Assembly: GCA_036558305.1 (NCBI GenBank)
Contig: DATBFX010000188.1
Span: 1 to 29,852, forward strand
Reading direction: 5' to 3'
From: DATBFX01 sp036558305
GTDB lineage: Bacteria > Chloroflexota > Chloroflexia > Thermomicrobiales > UBA6265
Length of the DNA stretch: 29,852 bases
The position numbers and the translations under genes were made by a program. Under the pieces are notes generated by a model. That model had not been told where the DNA came from. It ran no database searches and saw only the letters and a program-made list of their open reading frames with translations. Shown in pieces: positions 22,592 through 29,361 of this stretch (within the stretch, counting starts at the first letter, position 1; every line of letters starts with the position of its first letter).

Positions 22592-23126
22592 CCGGGCGCC
22601 TTCGTCCGGCAATCCCCCGGCCGATCGCACCCGCGACCACGGCGGCGAGTTCGTCGGCACGGTTGGAGCCGATGAGCACGTGACGGCCGTCCGACAGTTC
22701 CAACTCGACGCCGCGATTGCCGCTGACGCTGTAAGCGGTCCGGCGACGCGACCACCCCTTGATCCCCCAGCCGCCGTACTCGCGCAACGCACGATAGGTT
22801 CGGACCTCGACGCCCGTCACGTCCGCCAGGCGAATCTCGCGTGTGGTGATGGGAATCCACCGAATGGTGACCCGGTCAAGTCGCACCTCGACGACCATCC
22901 GGGCCAGGAGGAAGAACGCGGGTGCACCGATACCCAGCGCCAACCAGATGAGCCAGACCGCCCAATCGGGTGCCGGGTTGTTGCCGAAGGGCCGGTTGCG
23001 GACGATCTGCTCGACGAAGGCGGCCCAGCCGAGGACGGCAAGCGCGAGCGCGATCAGCAGAATCCACCATTGGCGAAGACGCTGCTCTTCGCGGAAGATC
23101 ACGTCGTTGGTGCCAAGGTTCGTCAA
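22584..23126 (-). CDS. DUF6141 family membrane protein (PH-like)
   Basis: The 180-residue product starts at a TTG preceded by GAGAGG with 5-nt spacing; a GTG 15 nt earlier (23141) has no ribosome site and is the alternative. Pattern: F-R-E-E-Q-R-L-R-Q-W-W then a first membrane span (I-L-L-I-A-L-A-L-A-V-L-G-W-A-A-F). A second span follows (W-A-V-W-L-I-W-L-A-L-G-I-G-A-P-A-F-F-L-L), then a PH-like soluble part with Y-R-A-L-R-E-Y-G-G-W-G-I-K-G and L-S-D-G-R-H-V-L-I-G-S-N-R-A-D-E-L. From memory, the E-Y-G-G-W-G-I and L-I-G-S motifs are DUF6141 hallmarks. It follows the serine hydrolase by 39 bp and overlaps vapB by 8 nt, an unusual fusion of a membrane-protein gene with a toxin-antitoxin operon. 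Confidence 0.82.
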   Translation of the reverse strand: MTNLGTNDVIFREEQRLRQWWILLIALALAVLGWAAFVEQIVRNRPFGNNPAPDWAVWLIWLALGIGAPAFFLLARMVVEVRLDRVTIRWIPITTREIRLADVTGVEVRTYRALREYGGWGIKGWSRRRTAYSVSGNRGVELELSDGRHVLIGSNRADELAAVVAGAIGRGIAGRRRPDD

Positions 23127-23165
23127 GGGTTCCTCTCGCACGACGCCGGCACACGGCGTGTTCCG

Positions 23166-24542
23166 TCACAGCGGACCGACCGAATCGTCAACCCGCTCGG
23201 CGATCCGGCCGCCGGCACGGAGGCGGCGCGGTGGGTCGCCCGCCTCGCCGATGAAGTCGATGCGCATCGACCGTGCCTCGCCTTCGGTGCCGATGAATTC
23301 CCGGTTGCTGATCGGTTTGACCGTCATCGGCGGGTACGTCGTCACCGTATTCGCCAGCACACTCCGCGCGGAGAAGTCGAGGCGCAACCCGCCGTCCTCC
23401 GGCGTCACGACCGACTCGGTGTAGCGCGTGCGGTACCGGCCGGCGAAGCGCGCCAGATCGGCGGTCGACATGGAGATCGTCGCGGGATCGTGGCGCTGCA
23501 AGCCGCAATAGCGGTGGAGCGCCCAGTCCTCGATTCCCCGGATGACCTTGCTGCCGCGGTCGCTGTTCGTGAGTTGGGCGATGGCAAAGCCCTGGGCCGG
23601 CACCAGGGTCAACTGCGCCTGAAATCCGTTGGTCGAACCGCCGTGGCCGAGCACCTTCGCCTCGTCGTCCCGGTAGATCGCCCAGCCCAGCCCGTAGGCC
23701 GTCGCGAAATTCGCGGCCGGAATCTGCGGCGTCTGCATCGCCCGAAGCGCGGCTTGGGACAGCAGCCGAGTCTCCTCGGCGGTACCGTCGCCGAGATGGA
23801 AGGTGGCGAAACGCAGCAGATCGCCGACCGGCGAGATGATGCCGCCGGCGGGATTGACGTAGCGCGGCAGCGGGTAGTTGCGGGCGATCTCGGGGTCGGC
23901 GTCGGGCGGTTGGGTGTGCCCAACCGCGACCGGATAGGTGATCGCCTCGTGGGCGAAGTAGAAGGAGCGGATCATCTTCAACGGCGCGAAGATGCGCTCG
24001 CTCATCGCCGTTTCGAACGGCGTTCCCAACACGCGCTCGACGATCGCACCGGCGAGCGAGAAGGCATTGTTGCTGTAGGTCCAGAGCGATCCCGGCGTGG
24101 TCACCTGGCGTAGCGTCTGGAATTCGGCGACGGCCTTCGCCAGCGCGTCGTCGCCGACCCCGTAGAGGTTCTCGAAGCGATCCCCCTCGATCCCGCTGCT
24201 GTGGGTCAGGAGGTGGCGCAGGGTGATCGTCTGCGGCGCCGTTTCGTCGGCCAATCTCAAGTCGGGGAGGTAGGTGGCAACGGGCTGGTCGAGGTCGAGC
24301 AAGCCTTCCTCGACCAGACGCATGACCAGCGTCGCCGTGAACACCTTGGAGACCGACCCGATCTGGAACAGCGTCTCCGGCGTGACCGGCTGGCGCGTCT
24401 CCAGACTCGTGATGCCGTAGGCGCGCGCGTCGACCGCGCCGTCGCGCAAGACCGCGACGGCCAACCCCGGCACCTTCCACCGCGCCAGTTCCCGCCGCGC
24501 GACGTCGTCCAGGCCCACCGGCGCCCCCTGCGTTTCGCTCAC
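23166..24542 (-). CDS. Serine hydrolase, class C beta-lactamase/DD-peptidase family
   Basis: The 458-residue product starts at a GTG with GGAGAGG 6 nt upstream. It has the S-x-x-K nucleophile (Q-I-G-S-V-S-K, about Ser63 and Lys66), the Y-S-N motif (W-T-Y-S-N-N-A-F) and the G-H-G-G-S-T-N-G motif in place of K-T-G. These define the class C/esterase-peptidase group, which includes D-aminopeptidases and penicillin-binding-like peptidases. No signal peptide is seen, so it should act in the cytoplasm. The C-terminal about 110 residues form an extra beta domain. It follows dppC by only 18 bp, so it is part of the peptide-uptake operon and may hydrolyse imported peptides or D-amino-acid amides. Confidence 0.93.
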   Translation of the reverse strand: MSETQGAPVGLDDVARRELARWKVPGLAVAVLRDGAVDARAYGITSLETRQPVTPETLFQIGSVSKVFTATLVMRLVEEGLLDLDQPVATYLPDLRLADETAPQTITLRHLLTHSSGIEGDRFENLYGVGDDALAKAVAEFQTLRQVTTPGSLWTYSNNAFSLAGAIVERVLGTPFETAMSERIFAPLKMIRSFYFAHEAITYPVAVGHTQPPDADPEIARNYPLPRYVNPAGGIISPVGDLLRFATFHLGDGTAEETRLLSQAALRAMQTPQIPAANFATAYGLGWAIYRDDEAKVLGHGGSTNGFQAQLTLVPAQGFAIAQLTNSDRGSKVIRGIEDWALHRYCGLQRHDPATISMSTADLARFAGRYRTRYTESVVTPEDGGLRLDFSARSVLANTVTTYPPMTVKPISNREFIGTEGEARSMRIDFIGEAGDPPRRLRAGGRIAERVDDSVGPL

Positions 24543-24560
24543 CCGTCACCTCTCCCCTCG

Positions 24561-25478
24561 TTACACGAGTCGACTCGTCGCGTGCGGGTCGAGCGCATCG
24601 CGCAACCCGTCGCCGAGCAGATTGAATCCCAGGACCGTGACCGCAATCGCGATGCCGGGAAAGGTGGCGATCCACCACTCCTCCCGCAGGTAGGCGCGAC
24701 CGGCACTCAACATCGCCCCCCACTCCGGCGTCGGCGGTTGCGCGCCGAGCCCGATGAAACTGAGCGCCGCCGCCGCCAGGATCGCGTCGGCGATCCCCAG
24801 CGACGCCAAAACGATCAGCGGCGAGAGCGCGTTGGGCAGGATGTGCCGGAGCAGGATGCGCCCGCCGCCGGCGCCGATCGCGACGGCCGACTCCACGTAT
24901 TCGGTCCGTCGGAGCGAAAGGACCTGCCCCCGCATCAGGCGGGCGTAGGCCGGTGACGCCCCGACGCCGACGGCGATCATGACGTTGGTCAAACTCGACC
25001 CGAGGACGGCGATCACCCCGAGCGCCAGCAGCAGACCGGGAAACGCGAGCATGACGTCGACCAGCCAACCGCTGACGAGGTCGATCCAGCCCCCGTAGTA
25101 TCCGGCGAGCAGACCGATCGTCGAACCGGCCAGGACCGCGATGCCGATGGCGACGAACCCGACCCGCAACGAAATCCGCGCCCCGAGGATGATCCGGCTC
25201 AGGATGTCCCGCCCAAAATCGTCGGTGCCGAACGGGTGACTCAGACTCGGCGGCAAATACTGCTCCTCCAGCGGCATCTCCCCCTCGCCCTCGGGCGCGA
25301 TCACCGGCGCCGCCACCGCCATCGCGACCAGCAGCCCGATGATGACCGCTCCAGCCACCGCCAGCCGGTTGGCCCGCAGCCGGCGCAGGAACAGCGCCCG
25401 ACGAGAGACGAGCTTCGAGCCTTGAGCTTCGAGCTTCGGGCTTCGGGCTTCGAGCTTGGGCGGCGCGTAGTTGACCAT
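24561..25478 (-). CDS. Peptide/nickel-type ABC transporter permease, DppC-like
   Basis: The 305-residue product starts at the ATG with GGGAG 8 nt upstream; earlier in-frame ATGs at 25505 and 25556 have weaker sites. After an odd N-terminus (K-L-E-A-R-S-P-K-L-E-A-Q-G-S-K-L, residues 8-23) come R-R-L-R-A-N-R-L-A-V-A-G, the first membrane span, and the conserved H-P-F-G-T-D-D-F-G-R-D-I-L-S-R loop. Further spans follow, with the EAA motif E-S-A-V-A-I-G-A-G-G-G-R-I-L-L-R-H-I-L-P-N that docks the ATPase. It partners DppB just upstream. The Lys-Leu-Glu repeat is translated from a heptamer DNA array, not a family feature. No dppD/dppF ATPase gene is in the window. Confidence 0.93.
   Translation of the reverse strand: MVNYAPPKLEARSPKLEAQGSKLVSRRALFLRRLRANRLAVAGAVIIGLLVAMAVAAPVIAPEGEGEMPLEEQYLPPSLSHPFGTDDFGRDILSRIILGARISLRVGFVAIGIAVLAGSTIGLLAGYYGGWIDLVSGWLVDVMLAFPGLLLALGVIAVLGSSLTNVMIAVGVGASPAYARLMRGQVLSLRRTEYVESAVAIGAGGGRILLRHILPNALSPLIVLASLGIADAILAAAALSFIGLGAQPPTPEWGAMLSAGRAYLREEWWIATFPGIAIAVTVLGFNLLGDGLRDALDPHATSRLV
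25411..25459. repeat. Seven-copy heptanucleotide array in the dppC 5' end
   Basis: Seven units of (A/G)GCTTCG, with two degenerate copies (AGCCTTG, AGCTTGG), fill 49 bp. They encode DppC residues about 7-23. The array is inverted relative to the CGAAGCT array at 25582-25609, with 25 of 28 positions complementary. Confidence 0.85.
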
Positions 25479-25581
25479 TCGCCCCGCTCCCTCTCGCCGG
25501 CTCATGACGCCGTCCTCGCCGGTCGCTGGTTCGATCGCAAGCCCACCCGCCGACATCGATCCGGCACCCCCGGCGCGCACT

Positions 25582-25609
25582 CCAAGCTCGAAGCTCGAAG
25601 CTCGAAGCC
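25582..25609. repeat. Four-copy heptanucleotide array after dppB
   Basis: CCAAGCT, CGAAGCT, CGAAGCT and CGAAGCC lie in tandem immediately after the dppB stop (25612-25614). With the 25411-25459 array it forms an inverted pair enclosing a 122-nt loop that holds all candidate dppC start codons and the GGGAG ribosome site. Confidence 0.85.
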
Positions 25610-25611
25610 CG

Positions 25612-26541
25612 TCACTCGGCACTTCCGATCCGCGGGTCGATCAACCCGTAGAGGACGTCGACCAGGAGGTTGACGCCGACGTAGATCAGCGCGACCAACA
25701 GGACGACGCCCTGGATCACCGGGAAATCGCGGGTCTGGAGGGCCTTGACCGCGAGCAGGCCGATCCCCGGATAGCCGAAGACGGCTTCGATGATGAACGC
25801 GCCGGAGAGGAGACCACCGATTTGCAACCCGACGATCGTCACGATCGGGATCAGGGCGTTGCGCAAGGCGTGGCGCAGGACGACGACCGACTCGGCCAGT
25901 CCCTTCGCGCGCGCGGTGCGCACGTAATCATTGGACAGCGCTTCGAGCATGCTCGACCGGGTCAACCGAGCAAGGACGGCCGAGGAGAGCACGCCGAGGG
26001 TCGCCGCCGGCAAGACGAGGTGGCGCCAGCCGCCCGCGCCGGCGACCGGGAACCAACCCAGCCGGACCGCGAAGAGCAGGATGAACATCAGACCGAGCCA
26101 GAAACCGGGGATCGACACGCCGAAGACCGCGACCAGCATGCTGGCACCGTCGATCCAGGTCCCCTTGAAGGCGGCGGCGAGGATGCCGGCGGCGACGCCG
26201 ATGACGAGGGCGATCGCCAGACTCGCCATCGTCAACTTGACCGTGTTGGGGAAGCGCGAGGCGATCTCCTCCCGCACCGGTTGGCGACTTCGGTACGACT
26301 GGCCGAGGTCGCCGTGGGCGGCGTTGGCGAGGAAGCGGAGGTACTGCTCGTAGATCGGCCGGTCCAATCCCCATTGGTGGCGGATCGACGCCCGTTCCTC
26401 CGGCGTCGGCGGCGCCACGTTGGCGAACATCAAACTCACCGGATCACCGGGAACCAACCGCACCATCACGAAGACCAGCAACGTCACGCCGAAGACCACC
26501 GGCACGGCCGCGACCAGTCGATAGAGGATGTATTTCGCCAT
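25612..26541 (-). CDS. Peptide/nickel-type ABC transporter permease, DppB-like
   Basis: The 309-residue product has the DppB order: M-A-K-Y-I-L-Y-R-L-V-A-A-V-P-V-V-F-G-V-T-L-L-V-F (first span), R-L-V-P-G-D-P-V, then Q-W-G-L-D-R-P-I-Y-E-Q-Y-L-R-F-L and L-G-Q-S-Y-R-S-R-Q-P-V. Four or five further spans follow, with the docking loop Y-V-R-T-A-R-A-K-G-L-A-E-S-V-V-V-L-R-H-A-L-R-N-A-L-I-P. The ATG at 26541 begins at the family-typical position; sequence upstream in this frame is the shadow of the inverted repeat. The ribosome site is weak (GGAAG about 10 nt off), so translation may depend on the preceding structure. It lies between the binding protein and dppC. Confidence 0.95.
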   Translation of the reverse strand: MAKYILYRLVAAVPVVFGVTLLVFVMVRLVPGDPVSLMFANVAPPTPEERASIRHQWGLDRPIYEQYLRFLANAAHGDLGQSYRSRQPVREEIASRFPNTVKLTMASLAIALVIGVAAGILAAAFKGTWIDGASMLVAVFGVSIPGFWLGLMFILLFAVRLGWFPVAGAGGWRHLVLPAATLGVLSSAVLARLTRSSMLEALSNDYVRTARAKGLAESVVVLRHALRNALIPIVTIVGLQIGGLLSGAFIIEAVFGYPGIGLLAVKALQTRDFPVIQGVVLLVALIYVGVNLLVDVLYGLIDPRIGSAE

Positions 26542-26582
26542 CGCCCGGTGCTTCCGACTGCCCCTGCCGCACGCATCGCGTG

Positions 26583-26661
26583 TCGTAGGGGCGGACCTCC
26601 GTGTCCGCCCTGTCGATCGGTGCGAACGTAAGAGGGCGGACACGGAGGTCCGCCCCTACGA
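26583..26661. repeat. Perfect 29-bp inverted repeat between binding-protein gene and dppB
   Basis: The arms 26583-26611 and 26633-26661 are exactly complementary over 29 bp, with a 21-nt loop. Their core is GGGGCGGACCTCCGTGTCC, a motif I recall as a dispersed REP-like repeat in environmental genomes. It begins 5 nt past the binding-protein stop. In the transcript it would be a very stable intercistronic hairpin. Confidence 0.92.
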
Positions 26662-26665
26662 CGGA

Positions 26666-28402
26666 TCACCCCTCGATCGACACGTCCTGGTAATCCAGAA
26701 TCTCCGCCAGCGGGCCGAGTTTGAAGCCCGTGACCTCTTTCCGCGCCGCGGTCACCTGCGTCGTCGTCCAAAGGGGGACCATCGCCGCGTCTTGCAGCAT
26801 CAGCTTCATCGCCTCGAAGTACATCTGCACCCGCCGGTCGAGATCGCTGACGGCGCGGGCGTCGGAGATCAGCTTGTAGTAGTCCGGTTGGTGATAGTAG
26901 CCGAACGCGGCGTTGACGGTCGACATCAGGAAGAGCAGATCCGGTTCCGGCCACCCCCATTCGTCGAGGTCGAGCGTGCACGGACTGTCCGGTTCCACCA
27001 GCCGGGACAGGAACGTCGCGACCTCCATCGTCTCGAATTTGACGTCGAACCCGACCTTCGTCAGGTCGTTCTGGATGACCTGCGCCGCCCGCTCCTCGTT
27101 CCCACCGCTCCACGTCCAGAAGACGACCTTGAGGGTTTCCCCGTTCTTGCTACGGACGCCGCCGTCGCCCTTGACCCACCCGGCGTCGTCGAGAAGCTTG
27201 TTCGCCGCATCGGCGTCGTAGTGGTAGCCGAACTGCTCGACGTCGGGGTTGTAACCGGCGTTTCCGGCCGGCAGTGGTCCGTAGTTGCGGACCGCCAGCC
27301 CTTCGAGCACGCGGGCGATGATCGTGTCGACGTCGATCGCCTGGGCGACCGCCTGGCGGACGCGGATGTCGTCGAAGGGCGGTTTGAAAATGGCGCCGTT
27401 CGTGGCGTCGGGCGGCGACATCGCGAATTCGAGGAAGGCGATGTCGGTGCCGGGCGCCGTGAAGAGTTCGACGTCTGGATTGTCCTTGTAGCCGGCCACC
27501 TGGTGCGCGGGGACGCCCGGCAGCAGGTTGATCTCCCCGGTCTCGAAGGCGGCCAGCCGCGTCTGCTCTTCGGGCAGGTTCCGGAAAACGAGCGCGTCGA
27601 CGTTGGGGGCGCCTTTGTTGGTGTCGTAGGAGTGGAAGTTCTGGTAGTCGGGGTTGCGTTCGAGGGTGATCGACTCGCCGGCGACCCACTCCTTGAACTT
27701 GAACGGTCCGGTCCCGACCGGTTTCTTGCCGAAGTCGTCGCCGAGCGTTTGGACCGCGGTCGGCGAGAGGATACCGAAGTTGGCGAGGCTGAGACTGTTC
27801 AGCAGGGGCGAGAACGGTCCTTTGAGGGTGATTTTGACGGTAGAGGGATCGACGACCTCGGTCCCTTTCATCCCGACCGTGTCGGTGCCGAGGAAACCGA
27901 CCAGCGGCGATTGGGTGGCGGGGTCGAGGATGCGGTCGAAGGTGAACTTCACGGCGTCGGCGTTGAAGTCGGTGCCGTCGTGGAACGTGATCCCCTGGCG
28001 CAGGTGGAAGGTGAGCTCCAGCCCGTCGGCGGAAAACTCCCAGCTTTCGGCCAGGATCCCCTCGTACTGCCGATCGAGCGTCCAGGCGACCAACGGATCG
28101 AAGATGTTGGAGTAGGTCTGCCACGAAACCGAGGCCAGGGTGTGGTGGGGGTCGAGGGTGTCGGCGTCGCCGGCGCGGCCGACCACAATCTGTCCACCCT
28201 GCTTCGGCGCATCGCCCTGGGCCGCGGCCCGCGTCTCACTGCGGTGCCCCGGAACGCCCGCGGCGGCGGCCGGCAACGTCGGCACGAGCCCGGTCAAGCC
28301 GGCCGCGACGGCGACGAACCGCCCAAAGTCGCGCCGGCTGGCGGCGACGCGCAACAACGCCTGGAGGTGCTCGTGGTCCGGCCGTTCGTCTCGCAGCGCC
28401 AT
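26666..28402 (-). CDS. Peptide ABC transporter substrate-binding protein (SBP family 5), Tat-exported
   Basis: The 578-residue product starts at an ATG with GAGGAGG 9 nt upstream. The N-terminal A-S-R-R-D-F-G-R-F-V-A-V-A-A-G-L-T-G-L (about 21-39) is a twin-arginine signal, followed by P-A-A-A-A-G. No lipobox Cys is visible, so it is either released or held by its uncleaved signal. The mature part has family 5 motifs: G-G-Q-I-V-V-G, T-L-D-P-H-H-T, Y-S-N-I-F-D-P-L-V, L-A-E-S-W-E-F, F-H-L-R-Q-G-I-T-F-H-D-G-T-D-F-N-A-D-A-V-K-F-T-F-D-R, P-V-G-T-G-P-F-K-F, and D-I-R-V-R-Q-A-V-A-Q-A-I-D. It captures oligopeptides or similar ligands for DppBC. It is the first gene of the operon and diverges from the GntR gene. 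Confidence 0.95.
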   Translation of the reverse strand: MALRDERPDHEHLQALLRVAASRRDFGRFVAVAAGLTGLVPTLPAAAAGVPGHRSETRAAAQGDAPKQGGQIVVGRAGDADTLDPHHTLASVSWQTYSNIFDPLVAWTLDRQYEGILAESWEFSADGLELTFHLRQGITFHDGTDFNADAVKFTFDRILDPATQSPLVGFLGTDTVGMKGTEVVDPSTVKITLKGPFSPLLNSLSLANFGILSPTAVQTLGDDFGKKPVGTGPFKFKEWVAGESITLERNPDYQNFHSYDTNKGAPNVDALVFRNLPEEQTRLAAFETGEINLLPGVPAHQVAGYKDNPDVELFTAPGTDIAFLEFAMSPPDATNGAIFKPPFDDIRVRQAVAQAIDVDTIIARVLEGLAVRNYGPLPAGNAGYNPDVEQFGYHYDADAANKLLDDAGWVKGDGGVRSKNGETLKVVFWTWSGGNEERAAQVIQNDLTKVGFDVKFETMEVATFLSRLVEPDSPCTLDLDEWGWPEPDLLFLMSTVNAAFGYYHQPDYYKLISDARAVSDLDRRVQMYFEAMKLMLQDAAMVPLWTTTQVTAARKEVTGFKLGPLAEILDYQDVSIEG

Positions 28403-28453
28403 GGTCAGCGTCCTCCTCAATCGGTCGCCTTCGCGCAAGGGAGATGTCGCGGA

Positions 28454-28518
28454 GTAGCATATCACGACCCTCATCCAAGTCAAGGTTCGCTGGCAACGCA
28501 TGGATTGTGATATGTTAC
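28454..28518. promoter_or_regulatory. Inverted 12-bp half-sites in the gntR/transporter divergent region
   Basis: GTAGCATATCAC (28454-28465) and GTGATATGTTAC (28507-28518) are inverted copies with 11 of 12 matching positions, 53 bp apart centre to centre. Each overlaps a -10 (TATGCT on minus, extended TGATATGTT on plus at 28508-28516). The symmetry suggests a shared operator for the GntR regulator, or twin RNA-polymerase elements. Confidence 0.6.
28456..28483 (-). promoter_or_regulatory. Sigma70-type promoter of the peptide-transport operon
   Basis: Minus strand TTGACT (28478-28483) and TATGCT (28456-28461) are 16 bp apart: five of six -35 positions and four of six -10 positions match. The predicted start near 28449 gives a leader of about 46 nt to the binding-protein ATG. 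The -10 lies inside the left GTGATATG(C/T)TAC half-site. Confidence 0.65.
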
Positions 28519-28593
28519 GGACACGTCTTGGGGTGTCTGTGCTGTTTCAACCCGACCGGCTGGGCGGCGACGTGCGGACCGAGGAGAAGCTTG

Positions 28594-29298
28594 GTGAACC
28601 TCGAGGGCGACCAAACGAACAACCACGCGCAAGCCGAGGTGGCCTACCGGGCGATCCGGCGGGCCATTCTCCAATGCGACCTTGGGCCCGGCGAGCAGGT
28701 CAGCGAGGTGCAACTCGCCGGCAGCTACGGTTTTGGCCGCGCCGCGGTGCGGGCCGCGTTGACGCGCTTGAGTCACGACGGTCTCGTCCAGGCGATCCCC
28801 CGCCGCGGCTACGCGATCGCCCCGATCACCTTCAAGAACGTCCAGGACCTCTTCGGCGTCCGCCTGATCGTCGAGCCCGCCACTGCCCGGCTGGCGGCGA
28901 CCCGCGCCGACAACGCGGTCGTCGCCGACCTCGAACGCCTAAACGAGGCGAGCGCGCACGTTCCCGGTCGGGAAGACCTCGCGGCGCTCCGTGAGGCCAA
29001 CAAGGCTTTCCATGTGGCGGTTGCGCGGATATCGGGGAACGATCGGTTGGCGGAGATCGCCAATCGGGTGCTGGACGAACTGGACCGGGTGCTCTACCTG
29101 AAGCAGGTGGGCGTCGTCTGGGATCGGGTGGATGCCACCTTCACCGAACACCAGCGCATCATCGACGCCCTGAAGATCCGCGATCCGCGCGCGGCCGAAC
29201 AGGCCGCCTACGACCACATCGTCCCGAACCAACGCGGCGTCATCGACGCCCTGATCGCGAGTCCCGGGTTGCGCTCGATCAACCTGGTGACCGTCTAA
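28594..29298 (+). CDS. GntR-family transcriptional regulator, FCD (FadR) subfamily
   Basis: The 234-residue product starts at a GTG with GAGGAG 7 nt upstream; the preceding TTG is also possible. Residues 12-75 are a GntR winged helix: V-A-Y-R-A-I-R-R-A-I-L-Q-C-D-L-G-P-G-E-Q-V-S-E-V-Q-L-A, then G-F-G-R-A-A-V-R-A-A-L-T-R-L-S-H-D-G-L-V, then the wing I-P-R-R-G-Y-A-I-A-P. The C-terminal FCD domain has L-F-G-V-R-L-I-V-E-P-A-T-A-R-L, N-K-A-F-H-V-A-V-A, E-H-Q-R-I-I-D-A-L and Y-D-H-I, with the Asp/His set that binds a metal and a carboxylate effector. It diverges from the peptide transporter operon, its most likely target. Confidence 0.93.
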   Translation: MNLEGDQTNNHAQAEVAYRAIRRAILQCDLGPGEQVSEVQLAGSYGFGRAAVRAALTRLSHDGLVQAIPRRGYAIAPITFKNVQDLFGVRLIVEPATARLAATRADNAVVADLERLNEASAHVPGREDLAALREANKAFHVAVARISGNDRLAEIANRVLDELDRVLYLKQVGVVWDRVDATFTEHQRIIDALKIRDPRAAEQAAYDHIVPNQRGVIDALIASPGLRSINLVTV

Positions 29299-29313
29299 CA
29301 CAAAGGCGCCGGA

Positions 29314-29335
29314 GGCGGCGCCGATCGGCGCCGCC
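29314..29335. terminator. 22-bp perfect GC palindrome between convergent genes
   Basis: Positions 29314-29335 form an exact palindrome centred on GATC, with flanking arms of GGCGGCGCC and GGCGCCGCC. It starts 15 nt after the gntR stop and lies 26 nt past the stop of the convergent gene. It is short of T residues but is well placed as a bidirectional terminator. Confidence 0.65.
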
Positions 29336-29361
29336 CCCCTCGGTTGCGTTCGGGCCGATTC

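Noticed and set aside
22566..24113. 515-aa plus-strand open frame
   Set aside because: Shadow of the DUF6141 and serine-hydrolase genes, with no recognisable domain.
26528..28510. 660-aa plus-strand open frame opposite the binding-protein gene
   Set aside because: Antisense shadow of the family 5 binding protein; it contains the repeat-derived peptide G-A-D-L-R-V-R-P and no domain.
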